64,000 nucleotides of DNA from an uncultured Bacteroidales bacterium. GTDB lineage: Bacteria > Bacteroidota > Bacteroidia > Bacteroidales > UBA932. The position numbers and the translations under genes were made by a program. Each line of letters begins with the position of its first letter. Position 1 is the stretch's first letter. Positions 19,101 to 27,741 of this stretch are shown one piece after another. The stretch lies in NCBI GenBank assembly GCA_949296645.1, contig CASFPH010000011.1, positions 19,864 through 83,863 on the forward strand. Reading direction: 5' to 3'. Below the pieces are notes generated by a model. It was not told the origin of the DNA. It was given only the letters and a program-made list of their open reading frames with translations, and did no database searches.

Positions 19101-20012
19101 ATGGAAATTTCAAGAAATTATGCAGCAATAGATATCGGTTCGAACGCTGTCAGGCTTCTTGTCAAGAAGGTGAGGGTGGAGGACGGTATCGCAGATTTTT
19201 CAAAGGAACTTCTTTTGCGTGTCCCGCTGCGTCTGGGTTTTGACGTCTTCGGGAACGGCAGGATTTCCAAGGAAAAATCGGACAATCTCAGGCGTCTCAT
19301 GAAGGCGTACAGGCATCTGATGAAAATTTATGGTGTGGATGCGTACAGGGCATGTGCCACATCTGCCATGAGGGATGCTGAAAACGGGGCCGAAATAATA
19401 AAGAAGATAAAACGTGCCACAGGAATTGAAATAGAGATCATAGACGGTCAGGAAGAGGCCCGCATGATATACAACAACCACATAGAGTGCCTTGAAGACA
19501 GGAACGGTTACTACATGTATGTAGATGTGGGAGGCGGAAGTACGGAAGTGAATCTTCTTGCGGGGGGCGAACTCATATATTCCAAATCGTTCAATATCGG
19601 GACCGTGCGTATCCTGACGGGCGGGGTTACCGAAGCTGCATGGCAATATATGAGGGACGAGATAGCCGCTCATGTGAAAGACATGCCTCCGATAAACATA
19701 ATCGGTTCCGGAGGAAACATAAACAAACTTTTTAAACTTATATATATAGCGAACAGAAAGAAAAAGCAGTTGCCTGTACATTCCCTTGAAAAGTTTCATG
19801 AAAGGATAGCACCCCTGACAAAAAATGAAAGGATGCGTCTGTACGGCATGAAACAGGACAGGGCGGATGTCATTGTCCCTGCTTCCGAAATTTTTCTGAC
19901 TATAGCCGGAATACTTGGTTCGGAATACATCTATGTTCCGGAAATAGGACTTTCTGACGGTATTATTGATGCTTTATTTTATGCGGACAGGCAAAGTGGC
20001 TGTTTTTTTTGA
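19101..20012 (+). CDS. ppx: Exopolyphosphatase / pppGpp phosphatase family (Ppx/GppA)
   Basis: 303-aa ASKHA-fold phosphatase. Visible blocks: YAAIDIGSNAVRLLV (phosphate 1), CATSAMRDAEN, IEIIDGQEEARMIY, YVDVGGGSTEVNLL (phosphate 2), IIGSGGNINKL and the C-terminal EIGLSDGIIDAL. Its 300-aa length matches the short Ppx of Bacteroidota. It directly follows the ppk1 remnant, the classic ppk-ppx order, but here only the hydrolase remains intact. It may act on pppGpp or on polyP made by other enzymes. Confidence 0.9.
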   Translation: MEISRNYAAIDIGSNAVRLLVKKVRVEDGIADFSKELLLRVPLRLGFDVFGNGRISKEKSDNLRRLMKAYRHLMKIYGVDAYRACATSAMRDAENGAEIIKKIKRATGIEIEIIDGQEEARMIYNNHIECLEDRNGYYMYVDVGGGSTEVNLLAGGELIYSKSFNIGTVRILTGGVTEAAWQYMRDEIAAHVKDMPPINIIGSGGNINKLFKLIYIANRKKKQLPVHSLEKFHERIAPLTKNERMRLYGMKQDRADVIVPASEIFLTIAGILGSEYIYVPEIGLSDGIIDALFYADRQSGCFF

Positions 20013-20040
20013 TATATTCGCATAAATAAAAGCAGAAATC

Positions 20041-21432
20041 ATGGATAAATTCGAAGCTATTGTCTCCTCGGTCACTTCTGCCTTATGGGGTTGGCCTACC
20101 ATAGTGCTTTTGCTTGGTACACATCTTTTTCTTACTGTCCGTCTGCGTTTTCCGCAATTGCAGATATTCAAGGCAATCAGACTTTCCATAACCAAAGATC
20201 CCGATTCACACGGTGACGTGAGTCAGTTCGGGGCTCTTGCCACTTCCCTTGCCGCAACCATAGGTACCGGAAATATCATCGGAGTGGCGACGGCAATTTC
20301 CCTTGGAGGTCCTGGGGCTGTTTTGTGGTGCTGGATTACCGGAGTATTCGGTATAGCTACAAAGTATTCTGAAGGACTGCTTGCAATAAAGTACCGCGTC
20401 CGTACTTCGGACGGCACTATGCTGGGAGGTCCGATGTATGCTCTTGAAAGAGGACTGAAAATGAAGTGGCTGGCTGTCATATTCTGTGTCTTTACGGCAA
20501 TAGCTGCACTTGGAATTGGCAATACGGTTCAGGCCAATGCCATATCCACGCTCCTTTCCGAACCGGGACTTTTCGGAGCGTCTTTCGAGGGTATACCCGT
20601 ATGGATTTCGGGGGCGGTAATGGCAATCATGGTGGCTTTGGTCATAATTTTCGGTGTGAAGGGTATTTCGAAGGTATGCGGGGCTCTGGTTCCTTTCATG
20701 GCAATATTCTATGTTCTCGGGTGTCTGGTGATAATTTTCATGAACTGGAATTTCATGGGAGAAACGATAAGGCTTATCGTATATTCGGCTTTTTCTCCGG
20801 AAGCCGCAGGAGGAGGTTTTGTCGGAACGGGAGTCATGATGGCAGCCCGCTACGGTATTGCCAGAGGACTTTTCTCGAATGAATCCGGTATGGGGTCCGC
20901 ACCTATTGTCGCGGCGGCGGCACAAACACGAAATCCGGTAAGGCAGGCTCTTGTTTCTTCAACTGCAACATTTTGGGATACTGTCATCGTTTGTGCGCTT
21001 ACTGGTCTGGTTCTTGTAAGCAGTATAGTTGCCCATCCGGATATAAATTATTCCGACGGGGCAAGGCTTACCCAGTATGCTTTCGGAAAAATCCCGTATG
21101 CCGGATCTCTCATCCTGACGATAGGTCTTGTGACATTCGCCTTTTCTACCATTCTGGGATGGTCGTATTATGCGGAACGTGCAATAGAATATCTTGCAGG
21201 CAAGAAGGTCATTGTCGTCTATCGCATACTGTGGGTGCTACTTGTATTTGCCGGAGCAGTGCTTGACCTTTCTCTGGTATGGGACATTGCTGACGGAACG
21301 AATGCCTTGATGGCAATACCGAATCTCGTTGCCCTGCTTCTGCTGAGCGGCGTCGTTGTGAAGGAGACAAGGAAGTATCTCTGGAGCAACCGTCTGGATG
21401 ATTATGATACAACTGAAATACCTCAGAAATAA
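20041..21432 (+). CDS. Alanine/glycine:cation symporter (AGCS family)
   Basis: 463-aa inner-membrane Na+ or H+ symporter with about 10-11 TM helices. Characteristic segments: GDVSQFGALATSLAATIGTGNIIGVATA, GPGAVLWCWITGVFGIATKYSEG, GGPMYALERGL, and ARYGIARGLFSNESGMGSAPIVAAAA. Full length and intact. 28 nt after ppx and 14 nt before the M64 gene, so a single transcript is possible. Confidence 0.93.
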   Translation: MDKFEAIVSSVTSALWGWPTIVLLLGTHLFLTVRLRFPQLQIFKAIRLSITKDPDSHGDVSQFGALATSLAATIGTGNIIGVATAISLGGPGAVLWCWITGVFGIATKYSEGLLAIKYRVRTSDGTMLGGPMYALERGLKMKWLAVIFCVFTAIAALGIGNTVQANAISTLLSEPGLFGASFEGIPVWISGAVMAIMVALVIIFGVKGISKVCGALVPFMAIFYVLGCLVIIFMNWNFMGETIRLIVYSAFSPEAAGGGFVGTGVMMAARYGIARGLFSNESGMGSAPIVAAAAQTRNPVRQALVSSTATFWDTVIVCALTGLVLVSSIVAHPDINYSDGARLTQYAFGKIPYAGSLILTIGLVTFAFSTILGWSYYAERAIEYLAGKKVIVVYRILWVLLVFAGAVLDLSLVWDIADGTNALMAIPNLVALLLLSGVVVKETRKYLWSNRLDDYDTTEIPQK

Positions 21433-21446
21433 AATAACGGAATTAT

Positions 21447-23390
21447 ATGTCAAGATCATACGTATTATTGATTGTATTGATTTTCGGCCTTGCCGGATGT
21501 GTCCGTTCCAAGGGACCGAGTGAATATGAAAAGGAAATCGCAAGACAGAAGGAAATCCTTGTCGAGTTTTACAACAAGGCCGGAGGGGATTCCTGGAAGA
21601 ACAATGAAAACTGGAATTCGGACAAGGATCTTTCAGAATGGTATGGCGTAAAAATGTCCGGCGGCAAGGTTACCGGAATAGAGCTTTCTGAAAATTCGCT
21701 TACTGGAGAACTTACTAAAAGGATTGCTGAATTGACAGACCTTGAAGTACTCGACCTTTCTTTCAATGAACTGAGCGGGAGTATACCGGCCTCTATTGGG
21801 AGCCTTAAGAAAATCAGGAAACTTGTCCTCGGGGGAAATTACTTTTCCGGAACGATTCCGAGTGAGATAACTTCTGCATCGTGGTGGCAGAGTTGCGGCT
21901 GGCTTTGTCTTGATCAGCACAACGGATTGTCGTTTACTTCGTTGAATCTTGAAATTCCTGAATTTGTTTATGTCGCTTCTGACGGAACTTCCGTCAACAG
22001 CAACTCCGTTTCAAATGCCAAGGTAACCGTATATTATTTCTGGACTACATACGACGGATACAGCGATTCCTTTCATGAGAGTATGTCCGGATGGTATTCC
22101 GACTACAAGGATAAGGGATTGCAGGTGGTAGGTGTGTGTCTCGACGGGAAGACTGAGCCGGAAAAGGCACTTTCCGCGGTGAACAAGTACGGGATGGACT
22201 GGCCCATGATTTCTGAATATATCTATGAATTGTCTGTACTTTATGTGCCGACGGTAATGGCTTTCGATAATGAAGGAAAGCTGATATTCCATTCCGCTAT
22301 TTATGAAAGGAAAACATTGGGAACTTTTCTCAAGACAAGGCTTGACGGCGATTTTTATGTTTCTTCCGATTTTTCCGCCGATGGAAAGTACCATGTCCTC
22401 AATACTGCGACCCTGGGCAGGGGAATCGACATAGTCCTGATGGGAGACGCCTTTTCGGACAGGCAGATAGCCGACGGAAGTTATGGTGAACTTATGAAGA
22501 AGGCGGCTGATTTGTTCTTTTCGATAGAACCCTATTCTTCTTTCAGACAATATTTCAATGTATATTATATCGATGCCGTTTCGAAGAACGAAGGTATTGT
22601 AGCGGGTGGCGAAACCGCTCTTTCTACAACATTCGGGGCAGGAACACAGGTCGGGGGAAATGATGAAAAATGTATGGAATATGCTTCAGGCATACCGTCT
22701 CTGGCATCGGATGATTCGCGTATGAATGAAATACTGATAATAGTCATAATAAATTCCGAAAATTATGCAGGTACCTGTTATATGAGTGTGCCGACGAATC
22801 TCAAGGGGGACTACGGCAGGGGCTCCGGAATAGCCTATCTTCCTAAAGGAACTTCCGATGAGGTGATGGGGCAGCTTATTCACCATGAAGCGGGCGGACA
22901 CGGCTTTTCCAAACTGATGGACGAGTATTTTACTGTAGGTACCATCCCGCAGAGCAAAATAGACGAATATCGCGGATTCTATTCGGATTACGGATGGGGA
23001 AGGAACGTCGATTTTACATCTGATCCGGCAGAAGTGATATGGAGCAAATTCATTGTGGATGCGAGGTACTTGTCCGAGAAAATAGGAGTTTACGAAGGTT
23101 CCTGTACGTATGTATATGGTGCTTACAGACCAACCGATTACAGCATAATGCGTAATAATACCGGCGGGTTCAACGCTCCCTCAAGAGAGGCTATATACAA
23201 CAGGATATGCAAGCTTGCATTCGGTTCTTCCTGGACTTTCGATTATGAGGATTTTGTCACATGGGATGAAATTAACAGGACCAAGTCTGCGGTTTCCTGG
23301 TCAGGAAAATCTGCGGTTCCGGCAGAAGAAATGCCCGCACCTCCTGTACTGCTGAACAGATCTTGGAAGAACGGGCGTTTCGAATATTAG
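21447..23390 (+). CDS. M64 metallopeptidase lipoprotein fused to LRR and thioredoxin-like domains
   Basis: 647 aa. Lipobox LAGC at the end of a short signal peptide. Residues about 60-150 are plant-type leucine-rich repeats (LTDLEVLDLSFNELSGSIP). About 185-300 is thioredoxin-like (VTVYYFWTTYDGYSDSF...VPTVMAFDNEG), but the CxxC pair is replaced by Tyr-Asp-Gly-Tyr-Ser. The C-terminal ~330 residues are peptidase M64 (IgA peptidase family) with DIVLMGDAFSDRQ and the zinc motif H480-E-A-G-G-H485 followed by DEY. Likely surface or periplasmic; LRRs suggest protein binding. The individual domains are recognised; the substrate is unknown. Confidence 0.82.
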   Translation: MSRSYVLLIVLIFGLAGCVRSKGPSEYEKEIARQKEILVEFYNKAGGDSWKNNENWNSDKDLSEWYGVKMSGGKVTGIELSENSLTGELTKRIAELTDLEVLDLSFNELSGSIPASIGSLKKIRKLVLGGNYFSGTIPSEITSASWWQSCGWLCLDQHNGLSFTSLNLEIPEFVYVASDGTSVNSNSVSNAKVTVYYFWTTYDGYSDSFHESMSGWYSDYKDKGLQVVGVCLDGKTEPEKALSAVNKYGMDWPMISEYIYELSVLYVPTVMAFDNEGKLIFHSAIYERKTLGTFLKTRLDGDFYVSSDFSADGKYHVLNTATLGRGIDIVLMGDAFSDRQIADGSYGELMKKAADLFFSIEPYSSFRQYFNVYYIDAVSKNEGIVAGGETALSTTFGAGTQVGGNDEKCMEYASGIPSLASDDSRMNEILIIVIINSENYAGTCYMSVPTNLKGDYGRGSGIAYLPKGTSDEVMGQLIHHEAGGHGFSKLMDEYFTVGTIPQSKIDEYRGFYSDYGWGRNVDFTSDPAEVIWSKFIVDARYLSEKIGVYEGSCTYVYGAYRPTDYSIMRNNTGGFNAPSREAIYNRICKLAFGSSWTFDYEDFVTWDEINRTKSAVSWSGKSAVPAEEMPAPPVLLNRSWKNGRFEY

Positions 23391-23397
23391 GTCCGGT

Positions 23398-24492
23398 TTA
23401 TTTAATCTTGATGTATGTGACAGGCTGGCGCATGACTTCATCAAGCGGCATGTCAGTGTATTTTACCTTTGAGAAATCTATTGTCTTGAGGTCAATGCAT
23501 CTGATAGAGCTGTTGTACATTGTCCTGTAGTATATCTTCAGATTATACATGTCGGTTGCTGAAGTCCATTGTGTTGCGCTCGGTATATCGGCTGGAATTT
23601 CGCCGGCTCCGAATTCAACTCCCATCGGTATGTCGAAGTTGTTGAGTATCTGGAAAGCCTGAAGTGCCGCCGATTCTTCGTCTTTCTGTGCAGGAGCGGT
23701 ATTCTGGAAGAATGCGGCCCTGACGAACCTTGAAGGCGGTGTCACGTCTCCAGGTATTCCGAGGAAGCCGCTTCCGGCCCCGAATGCGTTCAGATTCATT
23801 TCTCCTATTTTCTGAGGTTTTGCACCTCCAGGATACAGGTTGACATAGTTGTTGAGGTTTGTCATCTGCCACCTGAAATCCGGAGAGTTTGTAAGAACCC
23901 CGATTCCGTCTTCATGGAAATTGGTCTTGCCGTCGATTATCTCGATTATCATCTGTTTGCCGCTTTTATCGGTTATTCTCCAGTGAATTGTGGATGCTCT
24001 GGGATCTATCGCAATCACATGTACGTTTTTCATGCCTTCCTTTACTTCCTCCACAGTTTTGAAATTGCCGAGGATCCATGATACAAGCTGCAGATCGGCT
24101 ATGCTGCTTTCCTTCAGGCATTCGTCATAGTCTTCATATTTGCCGTAGCCGGGAAAGTAGAACAAACCTGCGGAAAGTCCTGCTTCGTTTATGCCTTCGG
24201 CCACGAACTCCTTCATCTCTACTGAAAGTCCTACGTATCCGTAACGTGCTGAAAACCGCATTCCTTCTGTCTTTCCGCCAGGAGTCATGGACTGTTGTGC
24301 GTATCCTCTCGGTACGACTACATATCGGCTGTTCAGATTGCTTCCTCCCCATTCAATGGTACGTGCCGGAACAAGTTTCCCGTCAACTGTTTTCAATGTT
24401 ATTCCTGTGCAGGCGTCGGCTCTGACTGCCGATAATGCAATCGCTGACGTTATGGCTGCAATTCCGAAAAATGTTCTTAATCCTGATTTCAT
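23398..24492 (-). CDS. Choloylglycine hydrolase / penicillin V acylase family (Ntn hydrolase)
   Basis: 364-aa secreted linear-amide C-N hydrolase. A signal peptide ends at residue ~27 and the next residue, Cys28 (ADACTGITLKTVDGKLVPARTIEWG), is the expected N-terminal nucleophile; Arg44-like and Asp residues in the first strands fit the Ntn fold, and DAxxxHRIT-like and NSPDFRWQ segments follow. Family members cleave conjugated bile salts or penicillin V. The gut setting favours bile salts, but activity cannot be assigned without the substrate-loop comparison. Convergent with the M64 gene (7-nt gap). Confidence 0.88.
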   Translation of the reverse strand: MKSGLRTFFGIAAITSAIALSAVRADACTGITLKTVDGKLVPARTIEWGGSNLNSRYVVVPRGYAQQSMTPGGKTEGMRFSARYGYVGLSVEMKEFVAEGINEAGLSAGLFYFPGYGKYEDYDECLKESSIADLQLVSWILGNFKTVEEVKEGMKNVHVIAIDPRASTIHWRITDKSGKQMIIEIIDGKTNFHEDGIGVLTNSPDFRWQMTNLNNYVNLYPGGAKPQKIGEMNLNAFGAGSGFLGIPGDVTPPSRFVRAAFFQNTAPAQKDEESAALQAFQILNNFDIPMGVEFGAGEIPADIPSATQWTSATDMYNLKIYYRTMYNSSIRCIDLKTIDFSKVKYTDMPLDEVMRQPVTYIKIK

Positions 24493-24504
24493 GATATTGA
24501 AGTT

Positions 24505-24990
24505 TTAGATGTCTTTCATTCTGAAGACGGATGATACCTGTACGAATCCGGAGTGTTCGAAAAATTCATGTGCGGAATGATTGTTTACTCCCGATTCAAG
24601 GTAATATTCCGATACGCCTTTTTCCCGAAGTCTCACGACTGCTTCGGAGAGAAGTTTTTTACCGATGCCGTTTCCTCTGTATATCGGGTCTACACCCATG
24701 TCGAAAATTACCCCGTATGGCTTGTCACCGTCAGATGTAGTCCCTGCAATTATGAATCCGCGGATTTTACCTGATTCCGTATCCAGCAGAATGAAATTGT
24801 CCGGGCAGGACGCCTGACGTTCCAGGTAGTTTTCCCATTTCTCCATGAAATCCGGAGCAAGTACGCCTATGTCCGTAGCTATGCCCATCTGCAGTTCACC
24901 GTGGGATATATAGTCTATATGCGTTTCTATTATTCCGGCGAAAAAACTGCACAATCCGTTTTTCATATTGCTGTCGTATTCAGTTATCAT
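24505..24990 (-). CDS. GNAT-family N-acetyltransferase
   Basis: 161-aa acetyltransferase. Motif A is clear: VIFDMGVDPIYRGNGIGKKLLSEAV (Q/RxxGxG/A acetyl-CoA loop as YRGNGIGKKL), followed by YYLESGVNNHSAHEFFEHSGF, the C-terminal motif B. The acceptor is unknown. It lies 12 nt upstream of the choloylglycine hydrolase on the same strand, so the two may be co-transcribed. Confidence 0.85.
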   Translation of the reverse strand: MITEYDSNMKNGLCSFFAGIIETHIDYISHGELQMGIATDIGVLAPDFMEKWENYLERQASCPDNFILLDTESGKIRGFIIAGTTSDGDKPYGVIFDMGVDPIYRGNGIGKKLLSEAVVRLREKGVSEYYLESGVNNHSAHEFFEHSGFVQVSSVFRMKDI

Positions 24991-25002
24991 TGTCCTTTGG
25001 TT

Positions 25003-26559
25003 TTATTTGTTCATTTTTCCGTGAAGGTAACCGGCAATCTTTTTCCCTGCAATTCTGATGTATTTCACAAGCCATCTGGTAAAGGCCCCGAACAGGTGAT
25101 AGAGTCCGATCAGGATACCTATCGTCGTCAGTATCACGACTGTAAGGGCGACGCCGCTTCCCCATTCATCCGATATGAGTGCATATATCGGGGCAATCCC
25201 GTTCCCTTCCAGCAGAACCCCGAAAAGCGATGCGACCGAAATGAAGAACAGAATATGTTTTGTCTTGTCGTTTTCGTTGAGTTCTGCAGCCGCATTGGCA
25301 TTGTTGAGCGATCTTTCTATATGCTCTATTACATGTCTGAGTTCTTCTTCATCTCTGGATATCCTGAGCCTTTCCGCAGTCATATTGTACATGTGCTTGT
25401 GCGAAATGTATCTAAGATATCTTATGCTGTCGAGTTCAGTGAGCATGTCGGTCATCTTTATGCTCAATCGTGCGTTCTGTTCTATTATCTTGTGAGTTTT
25501 TCTGTCGGCTGCGTCCTTGGAATTGCAGATGTATTTGTTAAGTACGTAGTTTATTATCATTTTCTTGGCCAGAAGTATCTCTATAAGCGTAAGGTATTCA
25601 GGCCAGCATACGTGGTATTTGTCCCTGCGTTTGAGATGTTTGATCCAGTTGGTTGCGGAGTCTTCGCCCCTTCTTCCGTAAGTGCCGAAGACGATGCTCA
25701 TGTTTTCATTGGCGAGCACGAGGTCGTCTGTGTCTATTGCTATGTTCGGTCCGCAGATATCCACGTATGAAGAGTCCATTCTGTACGGCCATTCTTTTGG
25801 GTACAGACTCATCAGCCCGACAAGTTCCGCCCTGTGCCGTGTTTCAATGTGCTCTATTATTTCGTCTTCATCCATTCTTCTGAAGCCTGGTATGCCGTAA
25901 TGTTCTATGGTCTCCCAAATGTCGATGAATGTGAAATCGTGTTCTTCGTACCTGAATTCGTTTAGACCGGTTTTGTCGAAAACATTTCTGTACCTTCTTC
26001 TTGCCTCGTCGAATGAAATTCCGTTTTCCCTGTCCGCTTCCTGAAGGTATGATGAGGACGGACTGAAAGGGAAATCGCTTATTTCAATTTCCCTGACACA
26101 TCCGTCTATTATCTGCATGTTTTCCTTTTCCTTGAAGACCCAGTGTTCAACATGCTGTACTATTCCTGCGAGGGCAATTATTTTGTCAGTATCCAGAGGG
26201 GCGCTGGCTGTCATGAATCCCATGTCTTTGAACCTTGGACTTGTATGTACTATGAAACGGTACGATATCTCCATGGTCGTGTCGAAGAACTGGGTGGCCC
26301 ATACGGCAACTTCACCTTCGACAGTTTCATAATCGGATTCGTCCCCGACAACAACTCTGATTTTGAATCCAGGAAGTATGTACCTTTTGATTATCTCTTT
26401 TTTGTGGAGAAAAAGCTGGTCGTCAAAGTTGCCCTGGCTTCCATCCTGAAGCCATCCTTCCGCTGGAATGGTAATTCCGGCTGAAGTGAATGTCTGTATG
26501 AATATTATTGTGAAGTCCGGATACTGCAGTCCGGTTTCGCACTGGTTGGTGTTTTTCAT
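25003..26559 (-). CDS. Unknown 518-aa protein with C-terminal membrane hairpin
   Basis: Not recognised with confidence. A long soluble N-terminal part (~440 residues, mixed alpha/beta then charged helices with likely coiled coil around 360-440) is followed by two TM helices near the C-terminus (HILFFISVASLFGVLL and VALTVVILTTIGILIGLYHL). This layout, cytosolic domain plus helical stalk plus two C-terminal TMs, resembles CorA-type channels, but the GMN signature is absent (GNGIA occurs between the TMs). 12 nt upstream of the GNAT gene on the same strand. Confidence 0.6.
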   Translation of the reverse strand: MKNTNQCETGLQYPDFTIIFIQTFTSAGITIPAEGWLQDGSQGNFDDQLFLHKKEIIKRYILPGFKIRVVVGDESDYETVEGEVAVWATQFFDTTMEISYRFIVHTSPRFKDMGFMTASAPLDTDKIIALAGIVQHVEHWVFKEKENMQIIDGCVREIEISDFPFSPSSSYLQEADRENGISFDEARRRYRNVFDKTGLNEFRYEEHDFTFIDIWETIEHYGIPGFRRMDEDEIIEHIETRHRAELVGLMSLYPKEWPYRMDSSYVDICGPNIAIDTDDLVLANENMSIVFGTYGRRGEDSATNWIKHLKRRDKYHVCWPEYLTLIEILLAKKMIINYVLNKYICNSKDAADRKTHKIIEQNARLSIKMTDMLTELDSIRYLRYISHKHMYNMTAERLRISRDEEELRHVIEHIERSLNNANAAAELNENDKTKHILFFISVASLFGVLLEGNGIAPIYALISDEWGSGVALTVVILTTIGILIGLYHLFGAFTRWLVKYIRIAGKKIAGYLHGKMNK

Positions 26560-26605
26560 GGTATTGGAATCTGGCAGTTGTGGCGGTTTTGGCGTGCAGT
26601 CGCCT

Positions 26606-26977
26606 CTATTTTACGGAAATTATCTTGTCTACGACATATTTCTGCATGCCGCGCCATGGCAGGGAGCCGAGATATTCCTTGTAGTGGAGTTCCACTTCCT
26701 TGCCCCCGCATCTCATGAGTGAATCCGCGACTGTCTGGTCTTCTATTGAAAATTCGAATTCATAGGACTGGAGGGAATTGTTGTTGTATCTTGACGTAAA
26801 GCCTGACTGGATTATTTTTCCTTCGTAGGTCTTGAAGACATATCCTTTGTAGACTACGAAATTGAGGTTTCCGGTTTTTACTCCTTCTCCGAATACAAAG
26901 TAGAATCTGAAATAGATGAATGCTGCAAGTGCTGCGGCTATTATCGCAAGGGAAATTGTCAGGACGCGTCTTTTCAT
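26606..26977 (-). CDS. Small signal-anchored protein of unknown function
   Basis: 123 aa with an N-terminal hydrophobic helix (SLAIIAAALAAFIYFRFYF) and a predicted beta-rich exported part (GYVFKTYEGKIIQSGF). It resembles Bacteroidota small proteins commonly mis-annotated as 6-phosphogluconate dehydrogenase; no enzyme motif is present. 46 nt upstream of the 518-aa gene on the same strand. Confidence 0.65.
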   Translation of the reverse strand: MKRRVLTISLAIIAAALAAFIYFRFYFVFGEGVKTGNLNFVVYKGYVFKTYEGKIIQSGFTSRYNNNSLQSYEFEFSIEDQTVADSLMRCGGKEVELHYKEYLGSLPWRGMQKYVVDKIISVK

Positions 26978-27034
26978 AAGTTGTCGGTTTGTTTGTATGG
27001 TAAAGATAGCTAAATATAATTTATGCTGTACAAA

Positions 27035-27715
27035 TTATATGAATAATGATCTGATGATGAAGAATAATACGGGAACGAGCAGGGAGGGAAGCATGTTCAG
27101 TGTCTTGCAGTCCTTGATGCCGAGGATGGAGAGTCCGGAACTTGCAATAAGTATTCCTCCTATTATTGATATTTCGTTCATCAGTTCGTCCGATATCACG
27201 TCTCCTGCAAGTCTGGTTACCATGTATATCGTACCCTGGAAAAGAAACAGCACTGGTGCTGCGAATACCATACCTATTCCGTAGGTACTGGCCAGCACCG
27301 TGGATGTAACAAGGTCCAGGGTGGCGTTTGTGAAAAGATATGTGTTGTCGCCGTAGAGGGCGCTCATCACTGAACCTACCATAGACAATGTACCGATACA
27401 GAAAATGAGAATGCCAGTCGAGAGACCTTCTGCCAGATTCGATTTTGAAAATCTTTTTACCAGCCTGTCGAATCGTGATGATATGTCGATGACAGTACCG
27501 GCAAGCGAACCTATGCCGAGACTTACTATGAACAGTACAGGAAAAGTGCTTTCAGGACGGTTGCTGATGAAGGCGCTGGCTCCGAGAAACAATGCTGCAA
27601 GACCCATGGCGTTGTACATTGCATTCTGGTATTGCGGTTTTATCGCACGTTTTGCAATGCTTCCGATGATACTGCCTGCTATTATGCAAGAGGCATTTAC
27701 AATAGTTCCCAACAT
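27035..27715 (-). CDS. DUF554 membrane protein (YdfK-like)
   Basis: 226-aa integral membrane protein with six to seven TM segments. Begins MLGTIVNASCIIAGSIIGSI, the DUF554 start, and contains GLAALFLGASAFI and FCIGTLSMVGSVMSAL. The start at 27715 is chosen over an upstream Met because the family begins here and the longer version would overlap purF. 26 nt after purF, so probably its co-transcribed last gene. Function unknown. Confidence 0.85.
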   Translation of the reverse strand: MLGTIVNASCIIAGSIIGSIAKRAIKPQYQNAMYNAMGLAALFLGASAFISNRPESTFPVLFIVSLGIGSLAGTVIDISSRFDRLVKRFSKSNLAEGLSTGILIFCIGTLSMVGSVMSALYGDNTYLFTNATLDLVTSTVLASTYGIGMVFAAPVLFLFQGTIYMVTRLAGDVISDELMNEISIIGGILIASSGLSILGIKDCKTLNMLPSLLVPVLFFIIRSLFI

Positions 27716-27741
27716 TTTCTGTGTCCCTTTGTTTTTCCGTT

